From the NCBI GenBank assembly GCA_944390005.1, contig CALXOJ010000011.1, positions 1 through 56,320 on the forward strand: a stretch of 56,320 nt of DNA, written 5' to 3'. The translations under genes and the position numbers were made by a program. This document shows, piece by piece, positions 15,944 through 24,787 of this stretch. The notes under the pieces were generated by a model. That model worked only from the letters and a program-made list of their open reading frames with translations, ran no database searches and was not told the origin of the DNA. Source of the DNA: an uncultured Spirochaetota bacterium (GTDB lineage Bacteria; Spirochaetota; Spirochaetia; JAFGXN01). Numbering within the stretch: position 1 is the stretch's first letter; each line of letters begins with the position of its first letter.

Positions 15944-16676
15944 TTTCCCAGTTGTAAACGGAGAGAATTTCGTAAGCGCCTGTCGTTCTGTCTGAATGAA
16001 CGACATTTTGAGCCGCATCGTAAACCTTTAGTTCAAGGGTAAACGACGGCTCTTCGTCCATCTGAGCGATGACATACCAGTTTCCGCTGAGGTTGCGGAT
16101 GTAAAATTTCGTATCCGTAATGCCGCCTGAAAACGAGGGCGGCGTTTTATTTTCAATGACGGCGGTTTTATCGATAATGTTTTTTCGGTTGTCCGGTCCC
16201 TGATAGATGATTTCGGAAATATTGGTAAACACGGGAACCGGACCGGCATCCGTTTTCATGGAAATTTCCACCGTGAACTGCGGCTCTCCGTCTGTCGGTG
16301 AGGCGTCACCGCTCCATTCTGGGTTATGCAGTTTACGGTTCAATTCCAATCGAACGGTTGTCGTCTGTTCATCATAAACCAAAGCCTCTTCCGAAGCCTT
16401 TTCGTAACCGTCCAGTTCGGCAACGACTCGGAACCGTCCGATACCGATCATGTCGATTCGCAGCGGTGAATTTCCCGCATATGCCGGACCGTTTTGAAAA
16501 CGGGGATCCTGCGTCCGCAGCCCGGATTGATCTTTCGGAATTTTTATGTCGCCATCGTCCAGATACTGTAAATAAATGCGTGCTCCGGACGGAACCGTTT
16601 GAACTTCGATGTTTCCGGCCGCTTGTAAATGAGAAGAAAAACTCAGCAACAAAAACAAGAATGCAAACTTTCGCAC
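15933..16676 (-). CDS. PEGA-domain exported protein
   Basis: 247 residues with a GTG start, a signal peptide (RKFAFLFLLLSFSSHLQAA) and, at about 22-105, a PEGA-like module: IEVQTVPSGARIYLQYLDDG, then SPLRI and FRVVAELDGYEKASEE. PEGA modules are found on envelope-associated proteins that bind cell-wall or surface polymers. The C-terminal half is beta-rich and unassigned. There is no Shine-Dalgarno; a consensus TATAAT ends 7 nt before the GTG, so the mRNA is likely leaderless. Its stop overlaps by 11 bp with the stop end of the convergent repeat-protein gene. Confidence 0.75.
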   Translation of the reverse strand: MRKFAFLFLLLSFSSHLQAAGNIEVQTVPSGARIYLQYLDDGDIKIPKDQSGLRTQDPRFQNGPAYAGNSPLRIDMIGIGRFRVVAELDGYEKASEEALVYDEQTTTVRLELNRKLHNPEWSGDASPTDGEPQFTVEISMKTDAGPVPVFTNISEIIYQGPDNRKNIIDKTAVIENKTPPSFSGGITDTKFYIRNLSGNWYVIAQMDEEPSFTLELKVYDAAQNVVHSDRTTGAYEILSVYNWEISR

Positions 16677-16683
16677 CGCTGTT

Positions 16684-16712
16684 ATTATAATGACGTTTGA
16701 TTTCTATTGCAA
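16684..16712 (-). promoter_or_regulatory. Promoter of the PEGA gene (leaderless)
   Basis: Minus strand TTGCAA (16707-16712), 17 bp, TATAAT (16684-16689), 7 nt to the GTG. Confidence 0.65.
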
Positions 16713-16761
16713 GAGTTTTCCGGGAGATTTTGTTTTTCAAAATCGGCTTTAAAAGAAAAGA

Positions 16762-16790
16762 TTGACAAACAAAATTAGAGCGTCTACAAT
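16762..16790 (+). promoter_or_regulatory. Near-consensus promoter for the SPOR-like protein operon
   Basis: TTGACA (16762-16767), 17 bp, TACAAT (16785-16790). The first ATG is only 9 nt further on; a second in-frame ATG at 16812 has a GAGG 6 nt upstream. Confidence 0.7.
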
Positions 16791-16799
16791 GGGCGTATT

Positions 16800-18470
16800 A
16801 TGAGGTTTACTATGCCATTCGGAAAAATATTTGCGGCGGTTGTTCTTTTTTGTTCTCTTTCCGGGTTTGCCCAGACACGAATTTGTTTCGGGACCTTTCT
16901 GAACGAAAATTTTGCCGAAGCGTTGGCGGCGACGCTGGCGGACGAAGGAGTCGGGGCCGAAATCATTCAGGAAGAGCGTTATCCCGGTTCGGTCTACCTT
17001 TTTGTCGTTTCGCAGGAGTTCGCTTCTGAGAAAGCCGCTGCCGCCGAAATCCGGAAACTCAAAGCCGGCGGGGTGATTGAAAAAGCGGGAGCCGGCGAAC
17101 CGCGCACGGCGGTTTTCAAAGATCCGGTTTTTTACGGATTCAAAAGCGCGGCTGCCGTGCAAAAAAACGATTTTCCGCTGACGGAAGAACTTCCTTATTC
17201 GGTTTTTCTTGAAAGATATAAAGAAGAATCCCGCGCCGAAAATGCCGAATCCCGCCTCGAAGCGCAGGGAATCGATTCGTACATCGTGAAAAAGTACGAT
17301 GATGAAACGCTGATGAGTTTCGATTTGCATTCAGGGGCCTTCTCTTCGGAAGAAGAGGCGGAAGCGTACCGCCGGCAGCTGACGGAAAAAGGCGTCGAAG
17401 CGAAAGAGGTCAGCCATCTGGATGAATTCCGCGGGGCGGCCGAACGGTTTGACAAACTGACCGATGAAGAAGATATTGTCCGCTTTAGAGAAAATTACCG
17501 GATTCCGGAGGAGCTTCCGCCGGTTTTAATCGAGCAGCTGAGTTATTTTCCTCTGCACGCCGATTACGCTCTCTCTTCGCTCTATCTTTTCGATATAAAC
17601 AACATCGCCGGCCTGGTTTACGACTTCGACAACGAGATTTTTCGGCAGCTCAGTGAAATAACGGAAGAGCTCGGCCGGCGGGACGTCTGTTCGCTTGCCG
17701 TCTATGAAAATGCACTTTTCGGAAAAACCGTAACCGTGATGATTTTTTCCGGTGAAAATCCGACGGATCAGACGTTTTATTTTGAGGAAAACTCCGAAGC
17801 AAGGCTTCCGTACAAAGGCAAGTACGGTCTTTTGAATTTTTACCGGACGGATTCCGACACGCTGGCCGGCGTTTCGGGCGACCGGAAGCATGTGATTTTC
17901 CTGAATGCCGGTCCGTTTACTGATGAAGAGTGGGAGGATTTCATCTCCCGCTCGTGGAACGATTCTGACCGTTTTATCTATCCCGAAATCCGGGAAACGC
18001 TCTTCATTCTGCCGAAGACCGGAGACAGCGACCGCCGCTTCCTTGCGTTTGAATTGTCGCGCGTCGGTCAGTCTTATGCCGAAGAGAAAGGAAACGAGTT
18101 GTGGGCGCGCCGGATTGTCGGCCATTGGAGTTCGGCGATTATTTTCGACTGCCGGAACGCGCTGACCTCCGTTTCGTTTTTCAACCTCGATTACGATTTG
18201 AACGCCCGCAAAACGCACGACCTGTTTATGAAAATGCACAGGGAAGTTGTTGCCGATTGGTACTGGCACATCAGTGAAGAGAAGTCCGTCAACGGAGTGA
18301 CGGGGTGGTTTTTGGAGGCGAATGATAAAAATGAATTGAGTTTTTCGTTCGGACCGTACATCGTTGCCGTCGGTTCCACCCGTTTGGAAAATGCGCTTTT
18401 TGATTACAACGAAATTTTAAAACTTGCTTTGGATTTGCAGATATGGGAGATTGAATATGAAAATCAATGA
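16800..18470 (+). CDS. Exported protein with SPOR-like repeats, unknown function
   Basis: 556 residues. A signal peptide (FGKIFAAVVLFCSLSGFA) is followed by two modules resembling SPOR units: RICFGTFLNENFAEALAATL at about 25-95 and YSVFLERYKEESRAENAESRL at about 130-200, both alternating a short strand with an Ala/Glu-rich helix. The remaining 350 residues are unassigned and rich in aromatic and charged residues. The start is uncertain: ATG 16800 lies 9 nt after the -10, while ATG 16812 has a GAGG and would leave a 12-15 nt leader; I lean to 16812 but give the longer form. It overlaps purU by 14 nt. Confidence 0.75.
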   Translation: MRFTMPFGKIFAAVVLFCSLSGFAQTRICFGTFLNENFAEALAATLADEGVGAEIIQEERYPGSVYLFVVSQEFASEKAAAAEIRKLKAGGVIEKAGAGEPRTAVFKDPVFYGFKSAAAVQKNDFPLTEELPYSVFLERYKEESRAENAESRLEAQGIDSYIVKKYDDETLMSFDLHSGAFSSEEEAEAYRRQLTEKGVEAKEVSHLDEFRGAAERFDKLTDEEDIVRFRENYRIPEELPPVLIEQLSYFPLHADYALSSLYLFDINNIAGLVYDFDNEIFRQLSEITEELGRRDVCSLAVYENALFGKTVTVMIFSGENPTDQTFYFEENSEARLPYKGKYGLLNFYRTDSDTLAGVSGDRKHVIFLNAGPFTDEEWEDFISRSWNDSDRFIYPEIRETLFILPKTGDSDRRFLAFELSRVGQSYAEEKGNELWARRIVGHWSSAIIFDCRNALTSVSFFNLDYDLNARKTHDLFMKMHREVVADWYWHISEEKSVNGVTGWFLEANDKNELSFSFGPYIVAVGSTRLENALFDYNEILKLALDLQIWEIEYENQ

Positions 18471-19326
18471 CGAAGATCGGGCTGTCATCCTTTTTTCTTG
18501 TCCCGATAGGCGGGGGATTGTTGCGGAAACGGCACATTTTGTCAGCACTTACAACGGAAACATCATCCATTCAAGTCAGCATAAAGATGATGACGAAGGA
18601 ATTTTTTTCATGCGCATCGAGTGGTCGCTAACCGATTTTGCGATTCCGAAAGAGAAAATTTTTTCTGCGTTTGAACCGATTGCGCTCAAATATAAAATGG
18701 ATTGGGAGCTGAAGTTCGGAAACGAGCGGGCAAAAGTGGCGGTTTTCGTTTCGAAATTCGATCACTGTCTGTATGAACTTCTGATTCGCTACAAGGAAGG
18801 CGATTTGCCGTGCGACATTGTTCAAATTGTCGGCAATCATGAAGATACAAGGAAAATCGCTGAGTACTTCGGGATTCCTTTTGTCTGTATTCCGATTTCG
18901 CCTGAAACGAAGGCGGCCGCCGAAGCGGAGGAGCTGGCGCTTTTGGAGGAGAAGAAGGTCGATTTGATTGTTTTGGCGCGTTATATGCAAATTCTTTCCC
19001 CTGTTTTTGTTGAGCGTTATCGCAATAAAATTATCAATATTCATCACTCGTTTTTGCCGGCGTTTATCGGCGCCAAACCGTATCATCAGGCGTATAAACG
19101 CGGTGTTAAACTCATCGGCGCAACGGGGCATTACGTCACCGGCGATTTGGATGAAGGACCGATCATCGAGCAGGATGTTGTGCGTATTTCTCACCGCGAT
19201 TCGATTCGGGATTTGATTCGAAAAGGAAAAAATCTTGAAAAAGAGGTTTTGGCGAGAGCGGTGAAACTGCATTTGGAGCACAAAGTCCTTTCTTATTCGA
19301 ATAAAACCGTTGTTTTCGATTACTGA
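18457..19326 (+). CDS. purU: Formyltetrahydrofolate deformylase
   Basis: 289 residues from an ATG with GGGAG upstream. Residues 5-85 form an ACT domain (AVILFSCPDRRGIVAETAHF). Residues 90-289 are the formyltransferase fold with VGNHEDTRKIAEYFGIPF, NIHHSFLPAFIGAKPYHQAY and GATGHYVTGDLDEGPIIEQD, containing the His and Asp of the active site. It hydrolyses 10-formyl-THF to formate and THF, balancing one-carbon pools and supplying formate to purine synthesis. It is coupled to its upstream neighbour (14-nt overlap) and to the QueG-like gene downstream (TGATG). Confidence 0.93.
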   Translation: MKINDEDRAVILFSCPDRRGIVAETAHFVSTYNGNIIHSSQHKDDDEGIFFMRIEWSLTDFAIPKEKIFSAFEPIALKYKMDWELKFGNERAKVAVFVSKFDHCLYELLIRYKEGDLPCDIVQIVGNHEDTRKIAEYFGIPFVCIPISPETKAAAEAEELALLEEKKVDLIVLARYMQILSPVFVERYRNKIINIHHSFLPAFIGAKPYHQAYKRGVKLIGATGHYVTGDLDEGPIIEQDVVRISHRDSIRDLIRKGKNLEKEVLARAVKLHLEHKVLSYSNKTVVFDY

Positions 19327-20246
19327 TGATTGATTTTCGGGAAACAGTCGAATGGTTGAAAGAGGACGGTTTCTGTGGTGCGACGGCAATCGGATTCGGT
19401 GAAAAAACGGCAGTGACGGCGCTGTTTCCGTATCGGTTGGAAAGACCGACGGCGGTTTCGGCGGCTGCTTCGTATATCGATCCGTTTGCGCTGCGCAACA
19501 ATTATCGGGAAATGGCAGCTCGGCTGAAAACGGCTGCAGTCAAAATAAGAAAAGCGGCCGGTTTAAACAAAAGCGAAGTTCGGATTTTTGTCAATTCGTC
19601 TTTGCCCGAAAAGGCTGCTGCCGCCTTTGCCGGCCTCGGTTTTTGCGGCAAATCCACACTGTTGATTTCTCCATTGTACGGCGTTAACACCCTTATCGGC
19701 GGAATACTGATTTCTTTGCCGGCGGCGGACGGCCTTTCCCGCTTCGACGGCGCGCCGCCTTCGTCGGCTGCACGCTGCGGTGCCTGTCGAAGGTGTATAG
19801 ACGCTTGTCCCGTCGGCGCTATCGGTGAAAACGGAGTCGACCGCAGCCGCTGCCTGCAAAGCCTCGCCTCCCGTTCCGGAGCGGTTCCCGCGGAACTGCT
19901 GCCGCATTGGGATATTCTTTACGGTTGTTCCCGCTGCCGCGACGCCTGTCCGTATAGCCGCTTCAACCGCAGAGGCGTCATGCATCGCCGTGGAGAAATC
20001 GATGAAAGCGAAACGATCGGCGAATGGCTGCAAACGGCGGCGGAGAGCGAAGAAGCGTTTTGCGCCCGTTTCAAAGGGACGGCGCTGGCGATGTCGTGGA
20101 TTGATAAGCGGGCGCTGCTGCGAAACGCTGTGATTTTAAGCCGCCGTTTGGGAATTTTCAACGAAGAGACCGAACGCGTTTGCCGTCAGTATAAAAACGA
20201 ATTTTCACAACTCCTTTCGGTTGACATTCCGCCCCTTTTGCGGTAA
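19326..20246 (+). CDS. QueG-like double [4Fe-4S] protein, possibly divergent epoxyqueuosine reductase
   Basis: 306 residues. Two ferredoxin-type clusters: RCGACRRCIDACPVGAI (about 157-173) and CSRCRDACPY (about 199-208), with the QueG-like GLGFCGKSTLL (about 100-110) before them. QueG reduces epoxyqueuosine to queuosine in tRNA with a cobalamin cofactor. The proposed catalytic aspartate lies in a V-D-T/S-x-P-V motif; here the matching text is FVNSSLPEKA, with Asn. The protein is also shorter than most QueG proteins, which have about 350-380 residues. I call it QueG-like rather than QueG. It starts on the purU stop. Confidence 0.7.
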   Translation: MIDFRETVEWLKEDGFCGATAIGFGEKTAVTALFPYRLERPTAVSAAASYIDPFALRNNYREMAARLKTAAVKIRKAAGLNKSEVRIFVNSSLPEKAAAAFAGLGFCGKSTLLISPLYGVNTLIGGILISLPAADGLSRFDGAPPSSAARCGACRRCIDACPVGAIGENGVDRSRCLQSLASRSGAVPAELLPHWDILYGCSRCRDACPYSRFNRRGVMHRRGEIDESETIGEWLQTAAESEEAFCARFKGTALAMSWIDKRALLRNAVILSRRLGIFNEETERVCRQYKNEFSQLLSVDIPPLLR

Positions 20247-20249
20247 TCT
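20221..20249 (+). promoter_or_regulatory. Promoter for the aminotransferase gene
   Basis: TTGACA (20221-20226), 17 bp, TAATCT (20244-20249); GGAG precedes the ATG at 20286. The -35 lies inside the end of the QueG-like gene. Confidence 0.55.
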
Positions 20250-20285
20250 TAACAGAATCTTCATCAAAATCAAACGGAGACGGCT

Positions 20286-21572
20286 ATGGACTCATTGGCA
20301 ATCGAACTGAATCAGACTTTGAAAAATACAATTGCGGATGTTTTTCTTTCCGATTACGGACGGCGGATGTACTTTCCTGTTTACGGAATCGTCGAACAGT
20401 CGGCGCAGGCGGGAAAAGACGCTAAATTGTACAACGCTACAACCGGAATGGCTGTCCACAACCGCAAACCGATTATGGTGCCTTTTATCCGAAAACAGTT
20501 TACCGAATTATCTGAAGCACAAATTGTCTCTTATGCCAACTCTTACGGTGAAGCGGAGCTGCGCACGCTGTGGAAATCGGAAATTTATCGGAAAAATCCG
20601 ACTCTCGGAAAAGCACTCATTTCTCTTCCTGTGGTCGTTCCCGGGTTGACCGGAGGGATTTCTCAGGCTGCTTCGCTTTTTATCGGTGAGGGAGAAAAGG
20701 TTGTTTGCAGTGATCTTTACTGGGAAAACTACGACATGATTGTCGACGGAATGAGAAATGCCGAATTGGCGCATTTTCCGTTTTATACGCCGGATGGAAA
20801 ATTCAATATTGATGCATTTTGCCGCTGTATTGTCGAAAACGCTTCAGATAAAAGAGTGACAGTGATTTTAAATTTTCCGAACAATCCGACCGGTTACACT
20901 CTTTTGAAAAAAGAGGCGGAAGATATGAAAAACCGCATACTCGGTTTGGCTTGCAGCGGATACAAGATGAATTTTATCATTGATGACGCTTATTTCGGAC
21001 TTTTTTACGAAGAAGATGTTTATTCTGAGTCTCTGTTTTCGCTTTTTGCCGATTTGCATGAAAATGTGATGGCAATCAAAATTGACGGAGCGACAAAAGA
21101 ACACTTTGTTTGGGGTTTTCGAATCGGATTTGTGACTTATGCGTCAAAAGGGCTGAATGAAGATCACCTGAAAGCGTTGGAAATGAAGACGGCCGGAAGT
21201 ATCCGCGCCTCCGTGTCTAACTGCTCGAAGACAGCGCAATCGATTCTTATTGCAGCGTTGAAAGACGGTGAATACGAGTCGGACCGCAAAAGTTACGATG
21301 AAATTCTTGAAGCTCGTTACCGCAAAGTCAAAGAATCAATCGAGGCGTACAAAGGAACCCGATTGAAAGCGTTGCCGTTTAACTCCGGATACTTCATGTG
21401 TTTTGAAGTCGACGGAAATGCTGAAAAACTGAGGCAAAAATTGCTGAAGGAATTTGCTATCGGAACGATTTCCGTGAAAGATAAATATTTGCGGGTTGCT
21501 TTCAGTGCCGTTGACTTGGACGGAATTGAAGAGCTTTACGCGAAAATCTTTAAGGCAGCCGAATCGCTTTAG
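20286..21572 (+). CDS. PLP-dependent class I/II aminotransferase
   Basis: 428 residues, fold type I. Visible elements are the glycine-rich SLPVVVPGLTGGISQAASLF (cofactor phosphate region, about 115-134), NFPNNPTGYTLL (about 197-208), IIDDAYFGLFYEED (about 231-244) and KIDGATKEHFVWGFRIGF (about 263-280), where the Lys before EHF should bind PLP and the Arg bind substrate carboxylate. The N-terminus is unusual for aspartate aminotransferases (VFLSDYGRRMYFPVYGIV), so the substrate is uncertain. It has its own promoter and a GGAG site. A strong ncRNA-type promoter follows 60 bp after its stop. Confidence 0.87.
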   Translation: MDSLAIELNQTLKNTIADVFLSDYGRRMYFPVYGIVEQSAQAGKDAKLYNATTGMAVHNRKPIMVPFIRKQFTELSEAQIVSYANSYGEAELRTLWKSEIYRKNPTLGKALISLPVVVPGLTGGISQAASLFIGEGEKVVCSDLYWENYDMIVDGMRNAELAHFPFYTPDGKFNIDAFCRCIVENASDKRVTVILNFPNNPTGYTLLKKEAEDMKNRILGLACSGYKMNFIIDDAYFGLFYEEDVYSESLFSLFADLHENVMAIKIDGATKEHFVWGFRIGFVTYASKGLNEDHLKALEMKTAGSIRASVSNCSKTAQSILIAALKDGEYESDRKSYDEILEARYRKVKESIEAYKGTRLKALPFNSGYFMCFEVDGNAEKLRQKLLKEFAIGTISVKDKYLRVAFSAVDLDGIEELYAKIFKAAESL

Positions 21573-21631
21573 AAAAATCCGGCAAAAAAAGAAGAATTTT
21601 TGAAAAAAATCCGCGAAAAAGAAAAAACCGG

Positions 21632-21660
21632 TTGACAAATTTAGTTTAATCTAATATAAA
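21632..21660 (+). promoter_or_regulatory. Strong promoter reading into a gene-free region
   Basis: TTGACA (21632-21637), 17 bp A+T-rich spacer, TATAAA (21655-21660). Expected +1 near 21667. It is one of the best promoters in the window, yet no open reading frame follows. Confidence 0.75.
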
Positions 21661-21666
21661 TAGTTA

Positions 21667-21854
21667 TCTCTATTAAAGAGTTTGAATCTTTCAGTTCCGT
21701 AATAACGCGATCGGCAGCTCGTTCTCCGTATTAACGCTTCCGACAGCGTTAGCTAAAGCCGAACCCCCTGTCGGCTGTCCCGGTTCCGGAAAGATTCGTT
21801 GCCGTTTCTCCTTTTTATTTGCCTGCCGCGCCTTTATGCGGCAGGTTCTTTTTA
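21667..21854 (+). ncRNA. Candidate structured small RNA, about 187 nt
   Basis: Between the aminotransferase and pckG there is no credible reading frame, but a strong promoter and an intrinsic terminator bracket about 187 nt. Visible structure: a 9-bp closing stem GAATCTTTC (21684-21692) with GAAAGATTC (21789-21797); a hairpin AACGCT/AGCGTT (21733-21738 with 21745-21750); a hairpin AGCCGA/TCGGCT (21757-21762 with 21771-21776) with a C-rich loop; and the terminator. A 12-of-13 direct repeat (CCGTAATAACGC, CCGTATTAACGC) lies inside. Size and layout fit a housekeeping RNA such as 6S, but I see no signature of 6S, SRP RNA or a riboswitch class. Confidence 0.6.
21822..21854 (+). terminator. Intrinsic terminator of the small RNA
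   Basis: Perfect 8-bp stem CCTGCCGC (21822-21829) and GCGGCAGG (21838-21845), loop GCCTTTAT, then TTCTTTTT. Confidence 0.9.
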
Positions 21855-21857
21855 ATG

Positions 21858-21885
21858 TAAAAAGCCCTCCTTGAGGGGAGGGCTT
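21858..21885 (-). terminator. Intrinsic terminator of pckG
   Basis: Stem AAGCCCTCC (21862-21870) with GGAGGGCTT (21877-21885); read on the minus strand it ends in a T-run. It lies 18 nt after the pckG stop. Confidence 0.9.
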
Positions 21886-21902
21886 CGGTACGCGTTTAAT
21901 GC

Positions 21903-23732
21903 TTATGCCTTATTCAGGCGCTCTTCCAACGCTGCCAGTTCAGCCGACAGTTCTTTGGGAAGCTTGTCGCCGAATTTCTTGTAGTGCTCTTTAATACCTT
22001 CGACTTCTTTTTTCCAGCCGTCGACGTCGACGTCCAACAATTGTTTCATGTCGTCCAAAGTTGTGTCTTTCATACCGGAAATATCGATGTCTTCGGGTTT
22101 CGGCATATAACCGATAGCGGTTGCGCGCGCTTCAATGGCGTTGTCGCAGCGGTCAAAAATCCACTTCAAAACGCGGCTGTTATCGCCGTATCCGGGCCAC
22201 AGCCATTTTCCTTCCGGAGTTTTGCGGAACCAGTTGACGTAGAAAATCTTCGGAAGTTTGGAAGCGTCGGCTTTGGCGCCCAGATTGACCCAGTGTTTGA
22301 AGTAATCACCCATATTGTATCCGCAGAAAGGCAGCATTGCAAACGGATCGCGGCGGATTGTTCCGGCTTTCAGATCCAACGCGGCGGCGGTGATTTCCGA
22401 TCCGATAATGGAAGCCATGAAAACACCGTGGTTCCAGCTTGTCGCTTCATGGACGAGGGGCACTGTTGACGGGCGGCGACCACCGAAAAGGAAGGCTGAA
22501 ATGGGAACGCCGTTGGGATCTTCCCATTCGTCGGCAATGGCCGGACAATTGGAAGCTTTAGCCGTGAAGCGGGCGTTCGGATGAGCGGCTTTTTCACCGG
22601 AATCTTTGACCCAGACATTGCCCTTCCAGTCGATCAGTTTTTCACCCGGATCGGTTTCCATTCCTTCCCACCAGACATCGCCGTCTTCTGTCAGCGCCAC
22701 ATTGGTGAAAATGGTGTCTTTTTCGATGGAGTGCATTGCGTTCGGGTTGGAGCTCATCGATGTTCCCGGAGCAACGCCGAAGAAACCGGCTTCCGGGTTG
22801 ATGGCGTACAGACGTCCGTCTTTTCCGAATTTCATCCAGGCAATGTCATCGCCGATAGTTTCGACTTTCCAGCCGGGGATGGTCGGAATCAGCATCGCCA
22901 GGTTGGTTTTTCCGCACGCCGACGGGAAAGCGCCGGTGACGTATTTGACTTCGCCTTTCGGATTCGTCAGTTTTAAAATCAGCATGTGCTCAGCCAACCA
23001 GCCTTCATCACGAGCCTGAACGGAAGCAATCCGCAGAGCCAGACATTTTTTACCGAGCAGCGCGTTTCCGCCGTAACCGGAACCGTAAGACCAAATTTCT
23101 CTGGTTTCGGGAAAATGCGCAATATACTTTTTCTCAATCGGAGCGCACGGCCAAACGCCGCCGTCGCTTTCACCCGGAGCCAACGGTTTTCCGACAGAGT
23201 GCATACACGGAACGAATTCGCCGTTATCGCCTAAAATTTCCAAAACGCGGGTGCCGACGCGTGTCATTACGTGCATGTTGATGACAACGTAAGCCGAATC
23301 GGTCAATTCGATGCCGATTTTAGCGATTTTTGAACCGAGCGGTCCCATCGAATACGGAATCACGTACATGATGCGGCCATGCATACAGCCTTTGTAAAGA
23401 TCCAGCATCGTTTTTTTCAGTTCTTTCGGATCGATCCAGTTATTGGTCGGACCTGCGTCTTCCTGTTTTTCGGAAGCGATGTAAGTTCTCGCTTCAACGC
23501 GCGCTACGTCGGAGACGTCAGAGCGGAAAAGCAGACTGTGCGGCCGCTTTTTTTCGCTCAGACGGGTTGCCAAACCGCTTTCCACCATTTCATTCGCCAA
23601 TCGGTCGTACTCTTCGGCGGATCCATCGCACCAATAAACGCCTTCCGGTTCGCAAATGGAAGCCCATTCATCAACCCAGGCGAGCAATTTTTTGTTGTTT
23701 GTTAAAGCTTTGTTCAGGTATTTTACACTCAT
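21903..23732 (-). CDS. pckG: Phosphoenolpyruvate carboxykinase (GTP)
   Basis: 609 residues, normal for the GTP-dependent enzyme. Key parts: [14 protein letters not shown] near the N-terminus, [16 protein letters not shown] (substrate loop), the kinase P-loop [15 protein letters not shown] with its active-site Cys, and [17 protein letters not shown] for the guanine site. It interconverts oxaloacetate + GTP and PEP + CO2 + GDP; in anaerobic fermenters it often runs toward oxaloacetate. The ATG at 23732 has GGAGG 8 nt upstream; a TTG five codons earlier lies in the Shine-Dalgarno itself and is rejected. It has its own promoter and terminator. Confidence 0.97.
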   Translation of the reverse strand: MSVKYLNKALTNNKKLLAWVDEWASICEPEGVYWCDGSAEEYDRLANEMVESGLATRLSEKKRPHSLLFRSDVSDVARVEARTYIASEKQEDAGPTNNWIDPKELKKTMLDLYKGCMHGRIMYVIPYSMGPLGSKIAKIGIELTDSAYVVINMHVMTRVGTRVLEILGDNGEFVPCMHSVGKPLAPGESDGGVWPCAPIEKKYIAHFPETREIWSYGSGYGGNALLGKKCLALRIASVQARDEGWLAEHMLILKLTNPKGEVKYVTGAFPSACGKTNLAMLIPTIPGWKVETIGDDIAWMKFGKDGRLYAINPEAGFFGVAPGTSMSSNPNAMHSIEKDTIFTNVALTEDGDVWWEGMETDPGEKLIDWKGNVWVKDSGEKAAHPNARFTAKASNCPAIADEWEDPNGVPISAFLFGGRRPSTVPLVHEATSWNHGVFMASIIGSEITAAALDLKAGTIRRDPFAMLPFCGYNMGDYFKHWVNLGAKADASKLPKIFYVNWFRKTPEGKWLWPGYGDNSRVLKWIFDRCDNAIEARATAIGYMPKPEDIDISGMKDTTLDDMKQLLDVDVDGWKKEVEGIKEHYKKFGDKLPKELSAELAALEERLNKA

Positions 23733-23766
23733 CTCAAAGTCCTCCAAATAAGAATGATTTCGGCTT

Positions 23767-23795
23767 ACTATATCAAATTTCCGCTTTTTTTACAA
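23767..23795 (-). promoter_or_regulatory. Promoter of pckG
   Basis: Minus strand TTGTAA (23790-23795), 17 bp, TATAGT (23767-23772). Confidence 0.65.
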
Positions 23796-23810
23796 TAGAA
23801 GAAATTCTTT

Positions 23811-23840
23811 TTGGACAAACAGCGCCGTGCGGGGTATAAT
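23811..23840 (+). promoter_or_regulatory. Promoter of the YjbQ-family gene
   Basis: TTGGAC (23811-23816), 18 bp, TATAAT (23835-23840). The leader to the ATG at 23858 is only about 11 nt and carries GGAG. Confidence 0.65.
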
Positions 23841-23857
23841 TGAAGCGGAGAGAAAAA

Positions 23858-24259
23858 ATGGTTTTTGAATACGAATTACAAACTCCGCGAGGCGGTTTTC
23901 TTGATATTACGGCGCAGGTTTCGGCGGCGGTTGCGAAGTTTTGCGAAGAAACAGGGCGGACAGAGGCGTCGTGTCTGGTTTTTTGTCCGCACACGACAGC
24001 TGCCGTTACCGTCAATGAAAATGCCGATCCCGATGTGCAGCACGATTTGCTCATTGCATTGGAAAAGGCATTTCCGGATCGGCCGGAATTTCTTCACAGC
24101 GAAGGGAATTCAGCCGCGCACGCCAAAAGTTCCTGCGTCGGCGTTTCCGAACAGCTGATTGTCAAAGGCGGTTCACTGCTTTTGGGAACATGGCAGGGAA
24201 TTTATTTCTGCGAATTCGACGGACCGCGGCGGAGGCGGTTTTTTGTTCAGGTGAACTGA
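23858..24259 (+). CDS. UPF0047/YjbQ family protein
   Basis: 133 residues. The family motifs TPRGGFLDITAQV (about 8-20), CPHTTAAVTVNENADPDV (about 45-62) and GSLLLGTWQGIYFCEFDG (about 107-124) are intact, with conserved His and Glu/Asp residues that form a likely metal or phosphate site. Some members show weak thiamine-phosphate synthase activity when overproduced, but the physiological role is not settled. GGAGAG precedes the ATG at 23858; an upstream TTG at 23840 overlaps the -10 element and is rejected. Confidence 0.9.
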   Translation: MVFEYELQTPRGGFLDITAQVSAAVAKFCEETGRTEASCLVFCPHTTAAVTVNENADPDVQHDLLIALEKAFPDRPEFLHSEGNSAAHAKSSCVGVSEQLIVKGGSLLLGTWQGIYFCEFDGPRRRRFFVQVN

Positions 24260-24271
24260 GGTAAGTCCGGT

Positions 24272-24787
24272 TCAGTCGACAATTTTCGTGACTGTTTTGT
24301 TTTCTTTTGCGGATGGCCGGTCGGCGCGGTAACCGACAGCGGCGCAGCCGTAAACGCCGTGATTTTCCGGAATACCGAATTCATTCAGCAGCGCCCGTAC
24401 CTGCGGATTGTCAAAACAGTCTTTCAGCTGATTGATCCAGACACAACCGAGACCGAGTGCTTCGCTTGCCAAGTAAATGTTTTCCATGGCGCAGGCGTTA
24501 TCGACTTCACGAAAAACGTTGGTTTTGTCATTGGATGTGATAATCAGCACCGCCGGATTGTACATATCATAATTTTCTCGGCCGAGCGCCTTTCCGACAG
24601 CGGCTGCCAGCTTTTGAATTTTGTTGCGGTCGGTGAGAGCGGTAAATTGACCGAGTTGTTGATTTCTTCCGCTCGGTGCAGCCGCCGCGCACGCCAAAAG
24701 TGTTTGCACATCTTCCGTTTGAACGGATGCTTCGGTAAAAGAACGGCAGCTGCGGCGGCTAAGAATGGTTTGAATAACAGTATTCAT
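24272..24787 (-). CDS. Nitroreductase-family flavoprotein
   Basis: 171 residues. TILSRRSCRSF (about 6-16) binds FMN phosphate, and AAAPSGRNQQLGQF (about 37-50) and LGCVWINQLKD (about 121-131) are typical of the small FMN-dependent NAD(P)H oxidoreductases. Such proteins reduce nitro compounds or quinones; the natural substrate is unknown. The ATG at 24787 has AAGGGA upstream. It is a single gene that converges on the YjbQ gene, with stops about 12 bp apart. Confidence 0.88.
   Translation of the reverse strand: MNTVIQTILSRRSCRSFTEASVQTEDVQTLLACAAAAPSGRNQQLGQFTALTDRNKIQKLAAAVGKALGRENYDMYNPAVLIITSNDKTNVFREVDNACAMENIYLASEALGLGCVWINQLKDCFDNPQVRALLNEFGIPENHGVYGCAAVGYRADRPSAKENKTVTKIVD

Noticed and set aside
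17526-18269. Minus-strand frame inside the SPOR-like protein gene
   Set aside because: Fully antisense to a gene with promoter, signal peptide and operon context; no own start signals.
18628-19389. Minus-strand frame opposite purU
   Set aside because: Antisense shadow of a clear enzyme gene.
21667-21854. SRP RNA, tmRNA or a metabolite riboswitch
   Set aside because: The conserved SRP apical loop (GGAAG...AGCAGCC) is absent, it is too short for tmRNA, and no gene lies downstream on the same strand for a riboswitch to control.
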